Assembly (NCBI GenBank): GCA_027365835.1
Contig: DAHXLU010000119.1
Span: 1 to 32,265, forward strand
Direction of reading: 5' to 3'
Length of the DNA: 32,265 bases
Source: JAJZMA01 sp021850405
Lineage (GTDB): Bacteria > Chloroflexota > Dormibacteria > Aeolococcales > Aeolococcaceae
Numbering within the stretch: position 1 is the stretch's first letter; each line of letters begins with the position of its first letter. A model generated the notes under the pieces. The model saw nothing but the letters and a program-made list of their open reading frames with translations, did no database searches and was not told the origin of the DNA. Positions 7,966 through 16,432 of the stretch are shown in pieces. The translations under genes were made by a program, and so were the position numbers.

Positions 7966-8829
7966 ATGGATATAGTCGCCGCCCCCTCCAGATCCTCCCG
8001 GATCCGCTCCGGGATCATGACCTCCGTCACGGGCGGCAGGCCCTTTTCCCAATACCTTGAGCTGATCCGGGAGCTGGCCATCACCCAGTTCAAGCTCAAG
8101 TACACTGGCTCCCTGCTGGGCTACGTCTGGTCGCTGGCCAAGCCACTCATGATGTTTGGCATCATGTACTTTGTCTTTGCCCGACTCCTGAAAATTGGAG
8201 CCGGCGTCCAGGATTTTCCCCTTCAGTTGCTACTCGCCATAGTGCTGTACACCTTCTTTTCAGAAGCAACCTCTGGCTCGGTAAGTGCAATTGTCTCCAA
8301 TGGTGGTCTTATCCAGAGGGCATCATTTCCACGCTCTGTCCTCATCATAGCCACGTCGATGACCGCACTCATGACCTTCCTTATCAACACCAGCCTCATC
8401 ATCATCATCGCCGCCGCAGGGGGTGCCATCCACCTTGGCCTGCGCAGCCTATGGGCAATTCCGCTCCTGCTGGAGCTGTATGTGATCATCATCGGAGCAT
8501 CCCTTATCCTCTCCTCCCTTTTTGTCTTCTACCGCGATGTGGGACATATCTGGGAAGTCATCTCCCTCATCATCATGTACGCCTCAGCCATCATGTATCC
8601 AGTGACCTATATCTCGCACCTGCACCACTTTGGAACCATCCTTTCCCTCAACCCAATACTGCAGATCATTGAAGATATGCGCCATGCCCTGATCACTCCA
8701 ACTGTCCCATGGACAGCCTCCATAACTGGCCACCTCTTCTTTGTTCCCTACCTGCTTTCAGTGCTGCTCCTTGTCGTTGGCATATTTGTCTTCAGCAAGA
8801 TGTCCCCCCACTTTGCGGAAAACGTGTGA
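7966..8829 (+). CDS. wzm: ABC-2 polysaccharide exporter permease (Wzm/TagG type)
   Basis: A 287-residue membrane protein with six hydrophobic helices, the usual size for this family. The N-terminal segment 'QYLELIRELAITQFKLKYTGS' followed by 'LLGYVWSLAKPLMMFGIMY' is the amphipathic interface and first-helix signature of ABC-2 polysaccharide and teichoic-acid exporters; 'IQRASFPRSVLIIATSMTAL' and 'LSSLFVFYRDVGHIWEV' are also typical. The protein forms the membrane channel for a lipid-linked glycan made in the cytosol and pairs with the ATPase encoded next. The stop overlaps the wzt start (GTGA), which implies translational coupling. No strong ribosome site precedes ATG 7966; an in-frame ATG at 8017 is an alternative start. 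Confidence 0.92.
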   Translation: MDIVAAPSRSSRIRSGIMTSVTGGRPFSQYLELIRELAITQFKLKYTGSLLGYVWSLAKPLMMFGIMYFVFARLLKIGAGVQDFPLQLLLAIVLYTFFSEATSGSVSAIVSNGGLIQRASFPRSVLIIATSMTALMTFLINTSLIIIIAAAGGAIHLGLRSLWAIPLLLELYVIIIGASLILSSLFVFYRDVGHIWEVISLIIMYASAIMYPVTYISHLHHFGTILSLNPILQIIEDMRHALITPTVPWTASITGHLFFVPYLLSVLLLVVGIFVFSKMSPHFAENV

Positions 8830-10118
8830 GTACCGCAATATCGGTAAAGGGGGTCACCAAGCGGTTCAGGATACCCCTGGATAAAAGCTCAACCCTCAAA
8901 CACCGCATCACCCATCTCCGCAGCGCCAGCAGGTACAACGAGCTCCTGGCTGTCAACGACGTATCCTTCGATATAGAAGAAGGCTCATTTGTCGGAATCA
9001 TCGGCCACAACGGCTCGGGCAAGAGCACCCTGCTCAAGATGCTCGCCGGCATCTACCGGCCCAACCGCGGCAGCGTCACCTCCAACGGCCTCATCTCGCC
9101 TTTCCTGGAACTGGGCGTAGGCTTCAATCCGGAACTGACCGCGGTGGAAAACATCTATGTCAACGGCTCCATCCTGGGACTCACCCGGGCGCAGCTGAAA
9201 GAGCGCGTTGACAGCATCATAGACTTTGCCGAGGTGCGGCACCGTGCCAATGACAAACTCAAGAACTTCTCATCCGGCATGCAGGTGCGCCTGGCTTTCT
9301 CCGTTGCCATCCAGGCCGAGGCAAGCATCCTCCTCATGGACGAAGTGCTCGCTGTCGGAGATGCAAGCTTCCAGGAGAAGTGCTTTGAGGTGTTTGCAAG
9401 GTACAAGCGGGAAGGCAAGACGGTTGTCCTCGTAACCCACGACCTGGGCTCAATTGAAAACCACTGTGATCGTGCCATCCTGCTACACCATGGCAAGGTC
9501 GAAATGGATGCTGCACCTGGTGAGGTGGTCTCACGCTACAAAAAAATGGTGGGGCAAGGGCTGCCACTGGAAGACTCGGCGCCAGAAACAGGGGCCACCA
9601 CATCCGCACCTGCACCTGTAGACCTGGGTTCCCTCCCGTCCGAGACCAGATGGGGAACCCGGGAGGTTGAAATCACCCATGTGGAGCTGCTGGACAGGGA
9701 GGGTGTGCCGTCTGCAACGCTCGACAGCGATGCCTCTCTCCGGATTGCCATCCATTTTCTGGTCAACTCACAGGTGCCGGAGCTTGTGTTTGGAATGGCG
9801 ATCCACCGTTCAGATGGCATGCACATATGTGGTGACAACACCAAGCTCGGGCGCATGGAGGTTCTTTGCCCACCAGCAGGTACTGCCGGAACTGTAACCT
9901 ATACCATCCCAGGCCTCCATCTGACCGCTGGCCGCTACCTTGTATCTGCCAGCATCTATGATGGCAGCCTGGCGCATCCGTATGACCACATAAACCAGGC
10001 TTTCCCGTTCCGCGTGTACCAGGAGCGGGATAGTGCTGGCCTTCTGGCCCTCCAGGGCAAATGGGAGACTGACGATGCAGTCCAGGCTGCGCGGCTCTCC
10101 CTGCCGGATCCCGCCTGA
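8826..10118 (+). CDS. wzt: ABC polysaccharide exporter ATPase with C-terminal glycan-binding domain
   Basis: A 430-residue protein from GTG 8826, which overlaps the permease stop by 4 nt; the open frame upstream is only the permease read out of phase. The nucleotide-binding domain has Walker A 'GHNGSGKST' (60-68), the signature 'NFSSGMQVRLAFS' (148-159), Walker B 'SILLMDEVLAVGD' (167-179) and the H-loop 'LVTHD' (202-206). A Pro/Ala linker (about 250-272) leads to a beta-rich domain from about 275 on ('TRWGTREVEITHVELLD ... GRYLVSASIYDG'), matching Wzt_C. That domain binds the glycan or its terminal cap in O-antigen exporters. It is the energy-coupling and selectivity subunit; its presence indicates export of a finished, possibly capped polymer rather than simple teichoic-acid export. 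Confidence 0.94.
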   Translation: MSTAISVKGVTKRFRIPLDKSSTLKHRITHLRSASRYNELLAVNDVSFDIEEGSFVGIIGHNGSGKSTLLKMLAGIYRPNRGSVTSNGLISPFLELGVGFNPELTAVENIYVNGSILGLTRAQLKERVDSIIDFAEVRHRANDKLKNFSSGMQVRLAFSVAIQAEASILLMDEVLAVGDASFQEKCFEVFARYKREGKTVVLVTHDLGSIENHCDRAILLHHGKVEMDAAPGEVVSRYKKMVGQGLPLEDSAPETGATTSAPAPVDLGSLPSETRWGTREVEITHVELLDREGVPSATLDSDASLRIAIHFLVNSQVPELVFGMAIHRSDGMHICGDNTKLGRMEVLCPPAGTAGTVTYTIPGLHLTAGRYLVSASIYDGSLAHPYDHINQAFPFRVYQERDSAGLLALQGKWETDDAVQAARLSLPDPA

Positions 10119-10205
10119 AGACAGAGGCTGGAGCAACATCCCAGGTGCTCCACGGCCAGTCCGTCTTCCTCGCAGACCCACTCCTCCTCTGCCAGCCGGC
10201 ACTGC

Positions 10206-11495
10206 CTACAAGGACCCGGCGGTACCTTTTACAGATGCAGACCGGGGCCATCTGGGCAAGAACTGCCATAGGAAAGCAACCGCCACTACCGTGCCTACCT
10301 GCGCCCAGGTGGCCCACCAGAAAAGACTGGGAACAGTAATCATGCACAACCATGCCTCAAGCGCCAGGATCGCAGACCGGAATCGGCCAAGCAGGATGGG
10401 CTGTCGCACCATAACCAGCAGAAATACCGGAAACAGAAGCAGCTCGTCATTGGGGTAGACGTATGGGGAGACAAGAAACCAGAGCGCCCCAAGTAGAAGC
10501 AACCGCCCCAGCCGTTCCGTAGCGGGGAAGACCAGAGGATCATCATGGGCACGATCGGGTTGCATCACTTTCTGCCCCCCCGCACTGGAAGTATCCCTGA
10601 ACACAAGCAGAAGGCAGACCGCAAAAAGTGCAAACCCAAAGACGAAGATGGCAGCGCGCAGGATGGATGCCACAAAGGTAGACGACCCGGCGATCGGCTC
10701 CGCATATGCCAGAAGACTGGCGAGATTCGTAAAACCACCTACATGATGGGAGAAGGAGATGTCAGCTCGCAGAAAATCAAAAAACAGCGCACGCGAAAAA
10801 AGAAGTACAGGTAGAAACAGGCCCGCAGTCCCGCAAATAAACCCCATGATGAGTATCCTTCTGGAGGGATAGACCGCTATCACTGCAAGGGCAAATGGCA
10901 ATCCTACCTGGGGCTTTATCCAGAGCAGGCAGAGGAGGATGCCCGCCAGGAATGGGGCCTGGCTCTCCAGCAGAAGGACCGCAAAGAGCAGTGCCCCAAG
11001 CAGCAGAAGGTCAGTCTGTCCCATTGCTATCTCCCAGCCCGTAGCTGGAAACAGGAAAAGAAGCACTACGAGCAGTGCTGACCTTTTTGCTGGGAGACAA
11101 AATCGCACCGCCAGCAGGTACAGCGGGATCGCAGCAAATATCGCAGAAAGGGTATTCCACAGGAGCCACATCTCGCCGCGGCTAAGGAGCGCTCCCAACT
11201 GAAAGAGTGGCCCTACATACGGAGGGTAAACGTAATAAGGAATTATCGGCCCAGGATGGGTGGCTGCAATAGCTGCGGGAAGGTATGGATTGCCCCCAGC
11301 GTTAAGGACTCTCCCTGCAGCCCAGAATCCGTCCAGATCCACAACTGAAAAAAGCCTGGTGTAGAAACCAGTCCACACAAAGTAGGCAGCACCAGACAGC
11401 ACCATAAGGAAATAAAGGAGCAACTCAGTCCTGTTGCTGCCAGAAGATACAGCAGTCTTGCCTGGAGGATTCCCACTTGCTGCCACAGCCTCCAT
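10206..11495 (-). CDS. GT87-like (DUF2029) membrane glycosyltransferase
   Basis: A 429-residue polytopic protein. The start at 11495 is chosen because AGGGA lies 8 nt upstream and the longer frame overlaps the preceding GT4 with non-protein-like sequence. 'VVDLDGFWAAGRVLNAGGNP' carries the acidic loop residues after helix 1, and 'MGQTDLLLLGALLFAVLLL' followed by 'AGILLCLLWIKPQVGLPFAL' is the GT87 core seen in polyprenol-phosphate-mannose-dependent mannosyltransferases of Actinobacteria. It closes the minus-strand operon, 97 nt after the preceding gene, and converges on wzt. Inferred role: adding a sugar from a polyprenyl-phosphate donor on the outer face of the membrane. Donor and acceptor cannot be read from the sequence. 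Confidence 0.82.
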   Translation of the reverse strand: MEAVAASGNPPGKTAVSSGSNRTELLLYFLMVLSGAAYFVWTGFYTRLFSVVDLDGFWAAGRVLNAGGNPYLPAAIAATHPGPIIPYYVYPPYVGPLFQLGALLSRGEMWLLWNTLSAIFAAIPLYLLAVRFCLPAKRSALLVVLLFLFPATGWEIAMGQTDLLLLGALLFAVLLLESQAPFLAGILLCLLWIKPQVGLPFALAVIAVYPSRRILIMGFICGTAGLFLPVLLFSRALFFDFLRADISFSHHVGGFTNLASLLAYAEPIAGSSTFVASILRAAIFVFGFALFAVCLLLVFRDTSSAGGQKVMQPDRAHDDPLVFPATERLGRLLLLGALWFLVSPYVYPNDELLLFPVFLLVMVRQPILLGRFRSAILALEAWLCMITVPSLFWWATWAQVGTVVAVAFLWQFLPRWPRSASVKGTAGSL

Positions 11496-11592
11496 TACCG
11501 CATCCCTATGAGCCTGAAACAGGCAAAACCACGCGAGATCCAGGTGACAGCTACAGGTACCACTACTCTGGGGAGGGGCAGGCAGGTCCTGC

Positions 11593-12657
11593 TCACGGGG
11601 CGATGCCCATGGAGGCAAGGGCCCCATTCCATGCGGCTGCAATACGCTCCATGGAAAAATCCAGCACCCGCCTCTTTCCGCTTGCGACCAGATGCCGCCG
11701 CAGCTGTTCATCGTAGAGAGCGCGCCCCAGAAGCTCTCCCCACTCCAGCGGATCCTCACTCTCGACGAGCAGGGCCGCATCTCCTGCTGTCTCAGGTACA
11801 GCTCCTGCAGCCCGCGCAACGATTGGCACGCCAAACATCATCGCCTCTACTACCGGCACACAAAAACCTTCATGTTCACTGGCACTGACAAACAGCGCTG
11901 CCTGGGAGTAGAGAGCTCCCAGTTCCTCATCGGAAATGCGGGTACCATCCATCCTGACCTTCTCCTCCACAGAAAGCTCACTTGCCAGCCGCATAAGTGC
12001 GTCCAGATAGATCTCGGCATCGGTTGCAGTTCCCGCAAGCACCAGCTCGGCATCCGCCGCATAAAGGGACGTGAGTGCTGCAAATGCAGAAAGGATAGTA
12101 TCAGGCCGCTTGTTGGGAACCAGCCGCCCCACTGAAAGCAGCATCGGCGGCCAGGCCGGCACCGCCTGGCGCGGGGACAGCCGGTGCAGGTCCACCGGCG
12201 GTGGAATGACTACTGCCTTTCCCGCACCAGCTGCCAGAGCAGTCTGCATGTTAAAGGAGGAGTCTGCAATTACCAGCTCAGCTGCCTCTACAACCAGTCC
12301 CAGCTCCTCGTAGCCACGCTCAAGCCAGCTGGTTACCCGTGGGCTGATCTGCTCGTAATACGAAGGCGGGGTGATGTTGTGGAAAACCACAGCCTTTCTT
12401 CCGGGCAACTCCAGGAATGCATAGGCAAGGCGCGACCCTATCGCCATCCGGTAGATAACCAGATCATCATCAGCAATGTCGGACAGGCGCAGATGCCTTG
12501 CCTCAGCGGCGCGGTGCGCCAGCTTGCTGTCCAGCACGTCGGCGAATATATAGGTCTCAAACCCTGCCGCCTTGAGAAAGCTGTCTGTTGCCAGCGTGGC
12601 TCCCCCAATTGCATCACCATATGAGAGCACAGGCAAAAGCTGAAAAATGCGTGTCAT
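11593..12657 (-). CDS. GT4 glycosyltransferase
   Basis: A 354-residue GT-B enzyme. The N-terminus has the Gly-rich acceptor loop ('GDAIGGATLATDSFLKAAG', 14-32) and 'AVVFHNITPPSYYEQISP' (89-106). The C-terminal half has 'LLSVGRLVPNKRPDTIL' (173-189), with the Arg and Lys that contact the donor diphosphate, and 'SASEHEGFCVPVVEAM' with the EX7E pair E263 and E271. No membrane helix is present, so it is cytosolic or peripheral. Its ATG overlaps the stop of the preceding GT4 (ATGA), indicating coupled translation and likely consecutive steps. An alpha-linked sugar transfer from a nucleotide sugar is expected for GT4; the sugar is unknown. Confidence 0.92.
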   Translation of the reverse strand: MTRIFQLLPVLSYGDAIGGATLATDSFLKAAGFETYIFADVLDSKLAHRAAEARHLRLSDIADDDLVIYRMAIGSRLAYAFLELPGRKAVVFHNITPPSYYEQISPRVTSWLERGYEELGLVVEAAELVIADSSFNMQTALAAGAGKAVVIPPPVDLHRLSPRQAVPAWPPMLLSVGRLVPNKRPDTILSAFAALTSLYAADAELVLAGTATDAEIYLDALMRLASELSVEEKVRMDGTRISDEELGALYSQAALFVSASEHEGFCVPVVEAMMFGVPIVARAAGAVPETAGDAALLVESEDPLEWGELLGRALYDEQLRRHLVASGKRRVLDFSMERIAAAWNGALASMGIAP

Positions 12658-13844
12658 GACTGGGCTACCTGGGCTGCGATTCCTTCCAGGAGTCTTGACA
12701 GCACACTTGTCCAGCCGTACCTGGCGAGCACATGGTTGCGACCACTCATCCCCATCTGCTGGCGGAGAGCAGCGTCGCGGTCCAGCCGCATGACAGCTTC
12801 AGCGTACTCCTCTGCACACTCCACCGGAATGCCACCACCACTCTCCTCGCAGAAGCGGCGCGTAACCTCGCACCTTGCGTGAACTATAACCGGAGCTGCC
12901 GCGAGCCAGGCCTGGGGCAAGACATACGAGAAGCTCTCATTGAGCGATAGCTGTGCGACTGCAACTGCGCTGGCAAAAACCTCCTGCCGTACTGCATCTG
13001 GCACAAAGCCCAGATCCCGTATCGTGGCAGCTGCCAGCCTGTTGCCAGGCGGTGCTGCCTCTCCCTGGCCCATGGTCACAAGGGGCAACGGGCTGCCTGG
13101 ACTATAGGCCTGGTTATAGAGAGTTGCCCATTCCAGAAGAAGATCCCAGTTCTTGCCCTTCTCTCTCCTTCCGGCATAGGCAATGTAGCGCGCAACTCCC
13201 AGGCCTCTGGACACAGCTCCTGGAGATGGGACCGCAGACGGATCAAAGCCAGCACCAGCTACGGCCGTATGGTTGCGCGGCGACAGGATTCGCCTGGCAA
13301 GCGTTGCCTCTCCTGTACTGTTGAAAACAAGTCCGGCAACCGAATTGAGCGTCTCCTGGATCACCGAAAACCGGGCATAGGGCTCGTCATGGAGGCACGG
13401 GACAACCACGCTTTTGTCTGGCCGGATACGGGCTCCGTACACAGTGGATGCAAAGAGGTATGGCAAAAACACAAGGGCGTCCACTGTGTCAGCAGTGGCG
13501 TCGATTGCATCCATCATCGAGATGCTATATCCCGTATTGGAGACCCAGGCGTACTGTTCAGCCTCTGAAAGGGTAACTCCCTCGGCCAGCTTGTCTTCCA
13601 GCCGCATCATGAGGCGATCGTCCTTGGGCCGGGATACCGGGAACCTGTATATCCTGACCCCGTTCTCCTCGGATCTACCCTTAGGGAGGGTATTGCGCCA
13701 GTAGAAGTGGTCGGTGGCACAGGAGGTGAGCACGGTAATATCGTGACCGTCAGGAACAAGGCGCTCGGCGTACTCCCGGCAGAGTGTCTCGGCTCCTCCT
13801 GCCACTGAAGAGCCGTACCGTGGCACTACAAAAGCAAGCTTCAA
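12654..13844 (-). CDS. GT4 glycosyltransferase, 'PRYG..GGAET' type, altered EX7E
   Basis: A 396-residue protein with a TTG start supported by AGGA 5 nt upstream and by a TTGA overlap with the preceding stop. The N-terminus 'VVPRYGSSVAGGAETLCREY' (6-25) and 'VLTSCATDHFYWRNTLPKG' (38-56) closely resemble the protein encoded at 25098-26402, so the two are paralogues. The donor region has 'LSLNESFSYVLPQAWL': the first Glu is E303, but Gln311 replaces the second Glu of the usual EX7E pair, which may alter donor use or weaken catalysis. It lies second in a four-gene minus-strand operon. Soluble or peripheral; substrate unknown. Confidence 0.9.
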   Translation of the reverse strand: MKLAFVVPRYGSSVAGGAETLCREYAERLVPDGHDITVLTSCATDHFYWRNTLPKGRSEENGVRIYRFPVSRPKDDRLMMRLEDKLAEGVTLSEAEQYAWVSNTGYSISMMDAIDATADTVDALVFLPYLFASTVYGARIRPDKSVVVPCLHDEPYARFSVIQETLNSVAGLVFNSTGEATLARRILSPRNHTAVAGAGFDPSAVPSPGAVSRGLGVARYIAYAGRREKGKNWDLLLEWATLYNQAYSPGSPLPLVTMGQGEAAPPGNRLAAATIRDLGFVPDAVRQEVFASAVAVAQLSLNESFSYVLPQAWLAAAPVIVHARCEVTRRFCEESGGGIPVECAEEYAEAVMRLDRDAALRQQMGMSGRNHVLARYGWTSVLSRLLEGIAAQVAQS

Positions 13845-14752
13845 GGCTTCCTGGTGGCTGCGACCGCAAGCAGGCTCAAAGAGCCAAAGACACCCAGCTG
13901 CTCCTGTGCAGTCAGGTCGAAACGGCTGCCGAGCAGGGCTGTAAGGGCGCTACCCGGCAAGTAGCGGACCATAAGTGGATCCACCGTCCCGGGGGCGAAG
14001 GCTGCACCTCTCTCCTCGCTGCCGCCTTCCAGATCGCCACCAGTGCAATCCCACCCATCCACAATCAGGAGCCCAAGAGGGCGCAGTCTTGAGGCAGCCG
14101 CCTCCATAAAGGGGAGCAGTTTTGCCGGGGGAAGAAACCCAAGCACTGAATAAGCCACCACTGCATCCAGGCTTGCGGGCTGTTGCTGGAGGAGTGCAGA
14201 CAGTGGATCTCCTGGAAGTTGCAGTGGAGTGCGCCCGGGAAGTGAGCCGCAGAGCTGCGCAATGTGTCCGCCCACGACTGCAACCTCCGCTGCAGTGCCA
14301 AGCTGGTGCTGGGCAAATCCAGCTCGCGCACCTATGGCAGCTTCCCTGTCACTACCTAGCCCACTTTCAAGTGCAAAGTCCCCAGGGCGCCGTTGCCACA
14401 CACGGGCATCCCATCTTGCCGCTGCAGAAAGGGATCGCAGCTCGCGTACCACCCTGCGGTTGAACCGGTTCTGGTCCAGCACAAATGGAGCCACATACCA
14501 GGAGATAGTGCGCCGGAGCACCTTCTTTCCAAAGACGATTGCCGCACCAATGCCAGGCCGGTTGCTGGCAACTGGACGATAGAGATTTACATCCGCGAGC
14601 GCCTCCAGGGGCTCATCCTCCGTCCGCAGCTTCAGTTCGGATCGCAACCGCTCCACCAGCTCATCTGGGTACTCCCCCTGGGCACGCTTGCGCGCCACTT
14701 CACTCCTGATTGTCGCAACGATCCCTTCTGTGTCTAAGGTCGGCTCGGTCAC
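13841..14752 (-). CDS. Methyltransferase-like protein of a glycan operon, degenerate SAM site
   Basis: About 303 residues from GTG 14752, chosen because 'VTEPTLDTEGIVATI' is where protein-like sequence begins; the open frame extends to GTG 14800. The N-terminal half is helical, with 'KKVLRRTISWYVAPFVLDQN' and 'RFNRRVVRELRSL', a region common to sugar methyltransferases in O-antigen-type clusters. The second half keeps the methyltransferase layout: 'SLDAVVAYSVLGFLPPAKLL' in place of 'DAV.A..V.EHLP', then 'RLRPLGLLIVDGWD'. Motif I is degenerate ('AEVAVVGGHIAQL' rather than D-x-G-x-G), so SAM binding is doubtful. The stop overlaps the next start. It could be a non-catalytic partner or use an unusual SAM site. 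Confidence 0.7.
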   Translation of the reverse strand: MTEPTLDTEGIVATIRSEVARKRAQGEYPDELVERLRSELKLRTEDEPLEALADVNLYRPVASNRPGIGAAIVFGKKVLRRTISWYVAPFVLDQNRFNRRVVRELRSLSAAARWDARVWQRRPGDFALESGLGSDREAAIGARAGFAQHQLGTAAEVAVVGGHIAQLCGSLPGRTPLQLPGDPLSALLQQQPASLDAVVAYSVLGFLPPAKLLPFMEAAASRLRPLGLLIVDGWDCTGGDLEGGSEERGAAFAPGTVDPLMVRYLPGSALTALLGSRFDLTAQEQLGVFGSLSLLAVAATRKP

Positions 14753-14811
14753 AGTAGCCAAGCCTACCAGAACCAGCCAATCCTGTCTCCCTGTGAACAC
14801 CAGGTCACGTC

Positions 14812-14853
14812 ATGCAACGCTTTGGCAACAAGTAGCCAACAAGCGGCCAACAA
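14812..14853. promoter_or_regulatory. 11-bp phased direct repeats in a divergent promoter region
   Basis: GGCAACAA (14824), GCCAACAA (14835) and GCCAACAA (14846) recur every 11 bp, with a weaker GCAAC in phase at 14814. One copy per helical turn is the layout expected for an iteron-like array bound on one face of the DNA. The array lies between the divergent methyltransferase operon and the CHAP gene, 44-83 bp upstream of the latter's ATG. Confidence 0.5.
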
Positions 14854-14896
14854 TGACCGAAACAGCTGGCCTCCCTGGTACATCATCCCTCTTGTG

Positions 14897-16432
14897 ATGA
14901 CACCAGCCAGAACTCCCTTACGTCTCCTTGCCACCCTGGTAGCAGCGGCGGTTGCATGCGTTGGCTTCTCATCCCAGGTAGTCGCGAGCACTCCGTCTGC
15001 ATCGCCATCGCCATCGCCATCGCCATCGCCATCGCCGTCGCCGTCGCCGTCGCCGAGCCCGACCCCGTCCCCGTCCCCTTCGCCTTCACCTTCGCCTTCG
15101 CCTTCGCCGACAGACCCAGCCTGGGGAACACTGCTGGTGTCGGGCGCTGAGTGGGCTGGTGCTGCAGCAGCACTGGGCAACCTCAACGTGTATGCCAATG
15201 GCTCCTACGCCGCTGCAGTGCCATCGACCTACGGCTATGAGTACCAGTGTGTGGAGCTTGCCCAGAGGTGGGCAGCGATCCGCTTTGGCGAGGTACCAAT
15301 CTGGCCCAACGTGCCAATAGCAGCTGATATGTGGAATGAAGGGCCCAAGCTGCCAGTCCCGTTCATCCAGCTGCCCAATGGGGGAACAACCGCCCCCCAG
15401 TTTGGAGACCTGCTTGTCTTTGGAGCCACCTCCAGCTTCCCAGCAGGGCATGTGGCGGTTGTGTCGAGCGTTGATCTTTCTGCCGGCTATGTGAACGTGG
15501 TAGAGGAGAACTACAACACCACTTACGACCCCACCGGGCAGGCGCAGCTCCCCATCGATGTCGTAAACGGTACCTACACCATGCCTGCTGTGTATGGTCT
15601 CCCCATTACCGGCTGGCTGCGCTCCAGCACCGCTCCGCTTGGGATGGAGGGGACGGGGGGGCCGGGCGGGTACACTCTCTCGGCCCATGGCAATGTTGAG
15701 CCGTTTGGCAGCTCCCCACCTGTTACCCAGACCACATCCTGGAACTGGAACATAGCCAATGCAATAGTGGCTACCCCAGATGGGCAAGGGGGTTACGTGC
15801 TGGACGGGTATGGTGGCGTGCATGCCTTTGGCGACGCGCCCCAGGTCGAGACAACCGGCTACTGGCCCGGCTGGGACATAGCCACGGGCCTTGTACTCCT
15901 TCCAGACGGCACCTCCGGCTACGTACTGGACGGCTGGGGCGGCCTGCACCCATTTGGCACTCCTGGACATATTCCCCCAATGCCAACTGTAACCGGCTAC
16001 TGGCCGGGCTGGAGTGTAGCAGTGGGGGTAGTTGCGGATGCCGCGGGTACGGGTGGATATGTTCTCGACGCCTTCGGCGGCGTCCACCCATGGGGCCTCC
16101 CCGGCGATATTCCACCACTGCCCAAGATCACTGGATACTGGAGTGGCTGGCGCATCGCGACCGGCATAACCCTTATTCCAGGCACCCTGCAGGGATATGT
16201 CCTGGACGGCTACAACGGTATCCACCCCTTCGGTGGAGCGCCCATCCCAATTTCAGCCCCCTATTTTCCCGGGCAGGACATTGCAACCGGCATCATCGCA
16301 ATTGGCCCTGGGAGTGGATACACCGTACTTTCCAATGGAAATGTAGAGCCGTTTGGAGGCGCACTCCCAGTGACGTTCCCAAGCAGCACCATCCAGGGGA
16401 GCAACCCGGCACCTGCGGTAGGAATAGGGTAA
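14897..16432 (+). CDS. Secreted CHAP-domain hydrolase with Ser-Pro linker and six-unit repeat module
   Basis: A 511-residue exported protein. ATG 14897 opens a clear signal peptide ('TPARTPLRLLATLVAAAVAC', cleavage near 31); an in-frame GTG precedes it by one codon. Residues 36-67 are a Ser-Pro linker. The CHAP domain spans about 75-240, with Cys114 in 'YQCVELAQRW', 'FGDLLVFGA', His181 in 'AGHVAVVSSV' and 'VVEENYN' near 197-203 supplying the third polar residue. CHAP enzymes cleave peptidoglycan as amidases or endopeptidases. Residues 253-511 hold six units of about 40-46 residues around 'GYVLDGYGGVHPFG' and 'TGYWPGW', probably a propeller. The same module closes the GH18 protein at 18467-20983. 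Presumed wall hydrolase; substrate unproven. Confidence 0.88.
   Translation: MTPARTPLRLLATLVAAAVACVGFSSQVVASTPSASPSPSPSPSPSPSPSPSPSPTPSPSPSPSPSPSPSPTDPAWGTLLVSGAEWAGAAAALGNLNVYANGSYAAAVPSTYGYEYQCVELAQRWAAIRFGEVPIWPNVPIAADMWNEGPKLPVPFIQLPNGGTTAPQFGDLLVFGATSSFPAGHVAVVSSVDLSAGYVNVVEENYNTTYDPTGQAQLPIDVVNGTYTMPAVYGLPITGWLRSSTAPLGMEGTGGPGGYTLSAHGNVEPFGSSPPVTQTTSWNWNIANAIVATPDGQGGYVLDGYGGVHAFGDAPQVETTGYWPGWDIATGLVLLPDGTSGYVLDGWGGLHPFGTPGHIPPMPTVTGYWPGWSVAVGVVADAAGTGGYVLDAFGGVHPWGLPGDIPPLPKITGYWSGWRIATGITLIPGTLQGYVLDGYNGIHPFGGAPIPISAPYFPGQDIATGIIAIGPGSGYTVLSNGNVEPFGGALPVTFPSSTIQGSNPAPAVGIG
14998..15110 (+). repeat. Hexanucleotide low-complexity tract encoding a Ser-Pro linker
   Basis: Repeats of TCGCCA, then TCGCCG, TCCCCG and TCGCCT encode about thirty alternating Ser and Pro residues between the signal peptide and CHAP domain. 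Codon drift along the tract shows several expansions. It is likely length-variable between strains. Confidence 0.9.
15653..16429 (+). repeat. Six-unit propeller-like protein repeat of the CHAP hydrolase
   Basis: Six units, each with 'GY-V-LDG-x-GG-x-HPFG' followed about 15 residues on by 'TGYW.GW.IA.G'. The first ('YTLSAHGNVEPFG') and last ('YTVLSNGNVEPFG') units share a variant core, 'GNVEPFG', unlike the four inner units, as expected for closing or capping blades. DNA stretches encoding the 'TGYWPGW' core are nearly identical between units. Confidence 0.85.

Noticed and set aside
14998..15110. Regular short repeats that could suggest a CRISPR or VNTR locus
   Set aside because: In-frame hexamers encoding a Ser-Pro linker, with no unique spacers.
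15086..16225. Long minus-strand open frame (379 codons) opposite the CHAP gene
   Set aside because: It is antisense to clear repeats and signal-peptide coding; its composition is a mirror of the repeats and matches no family.
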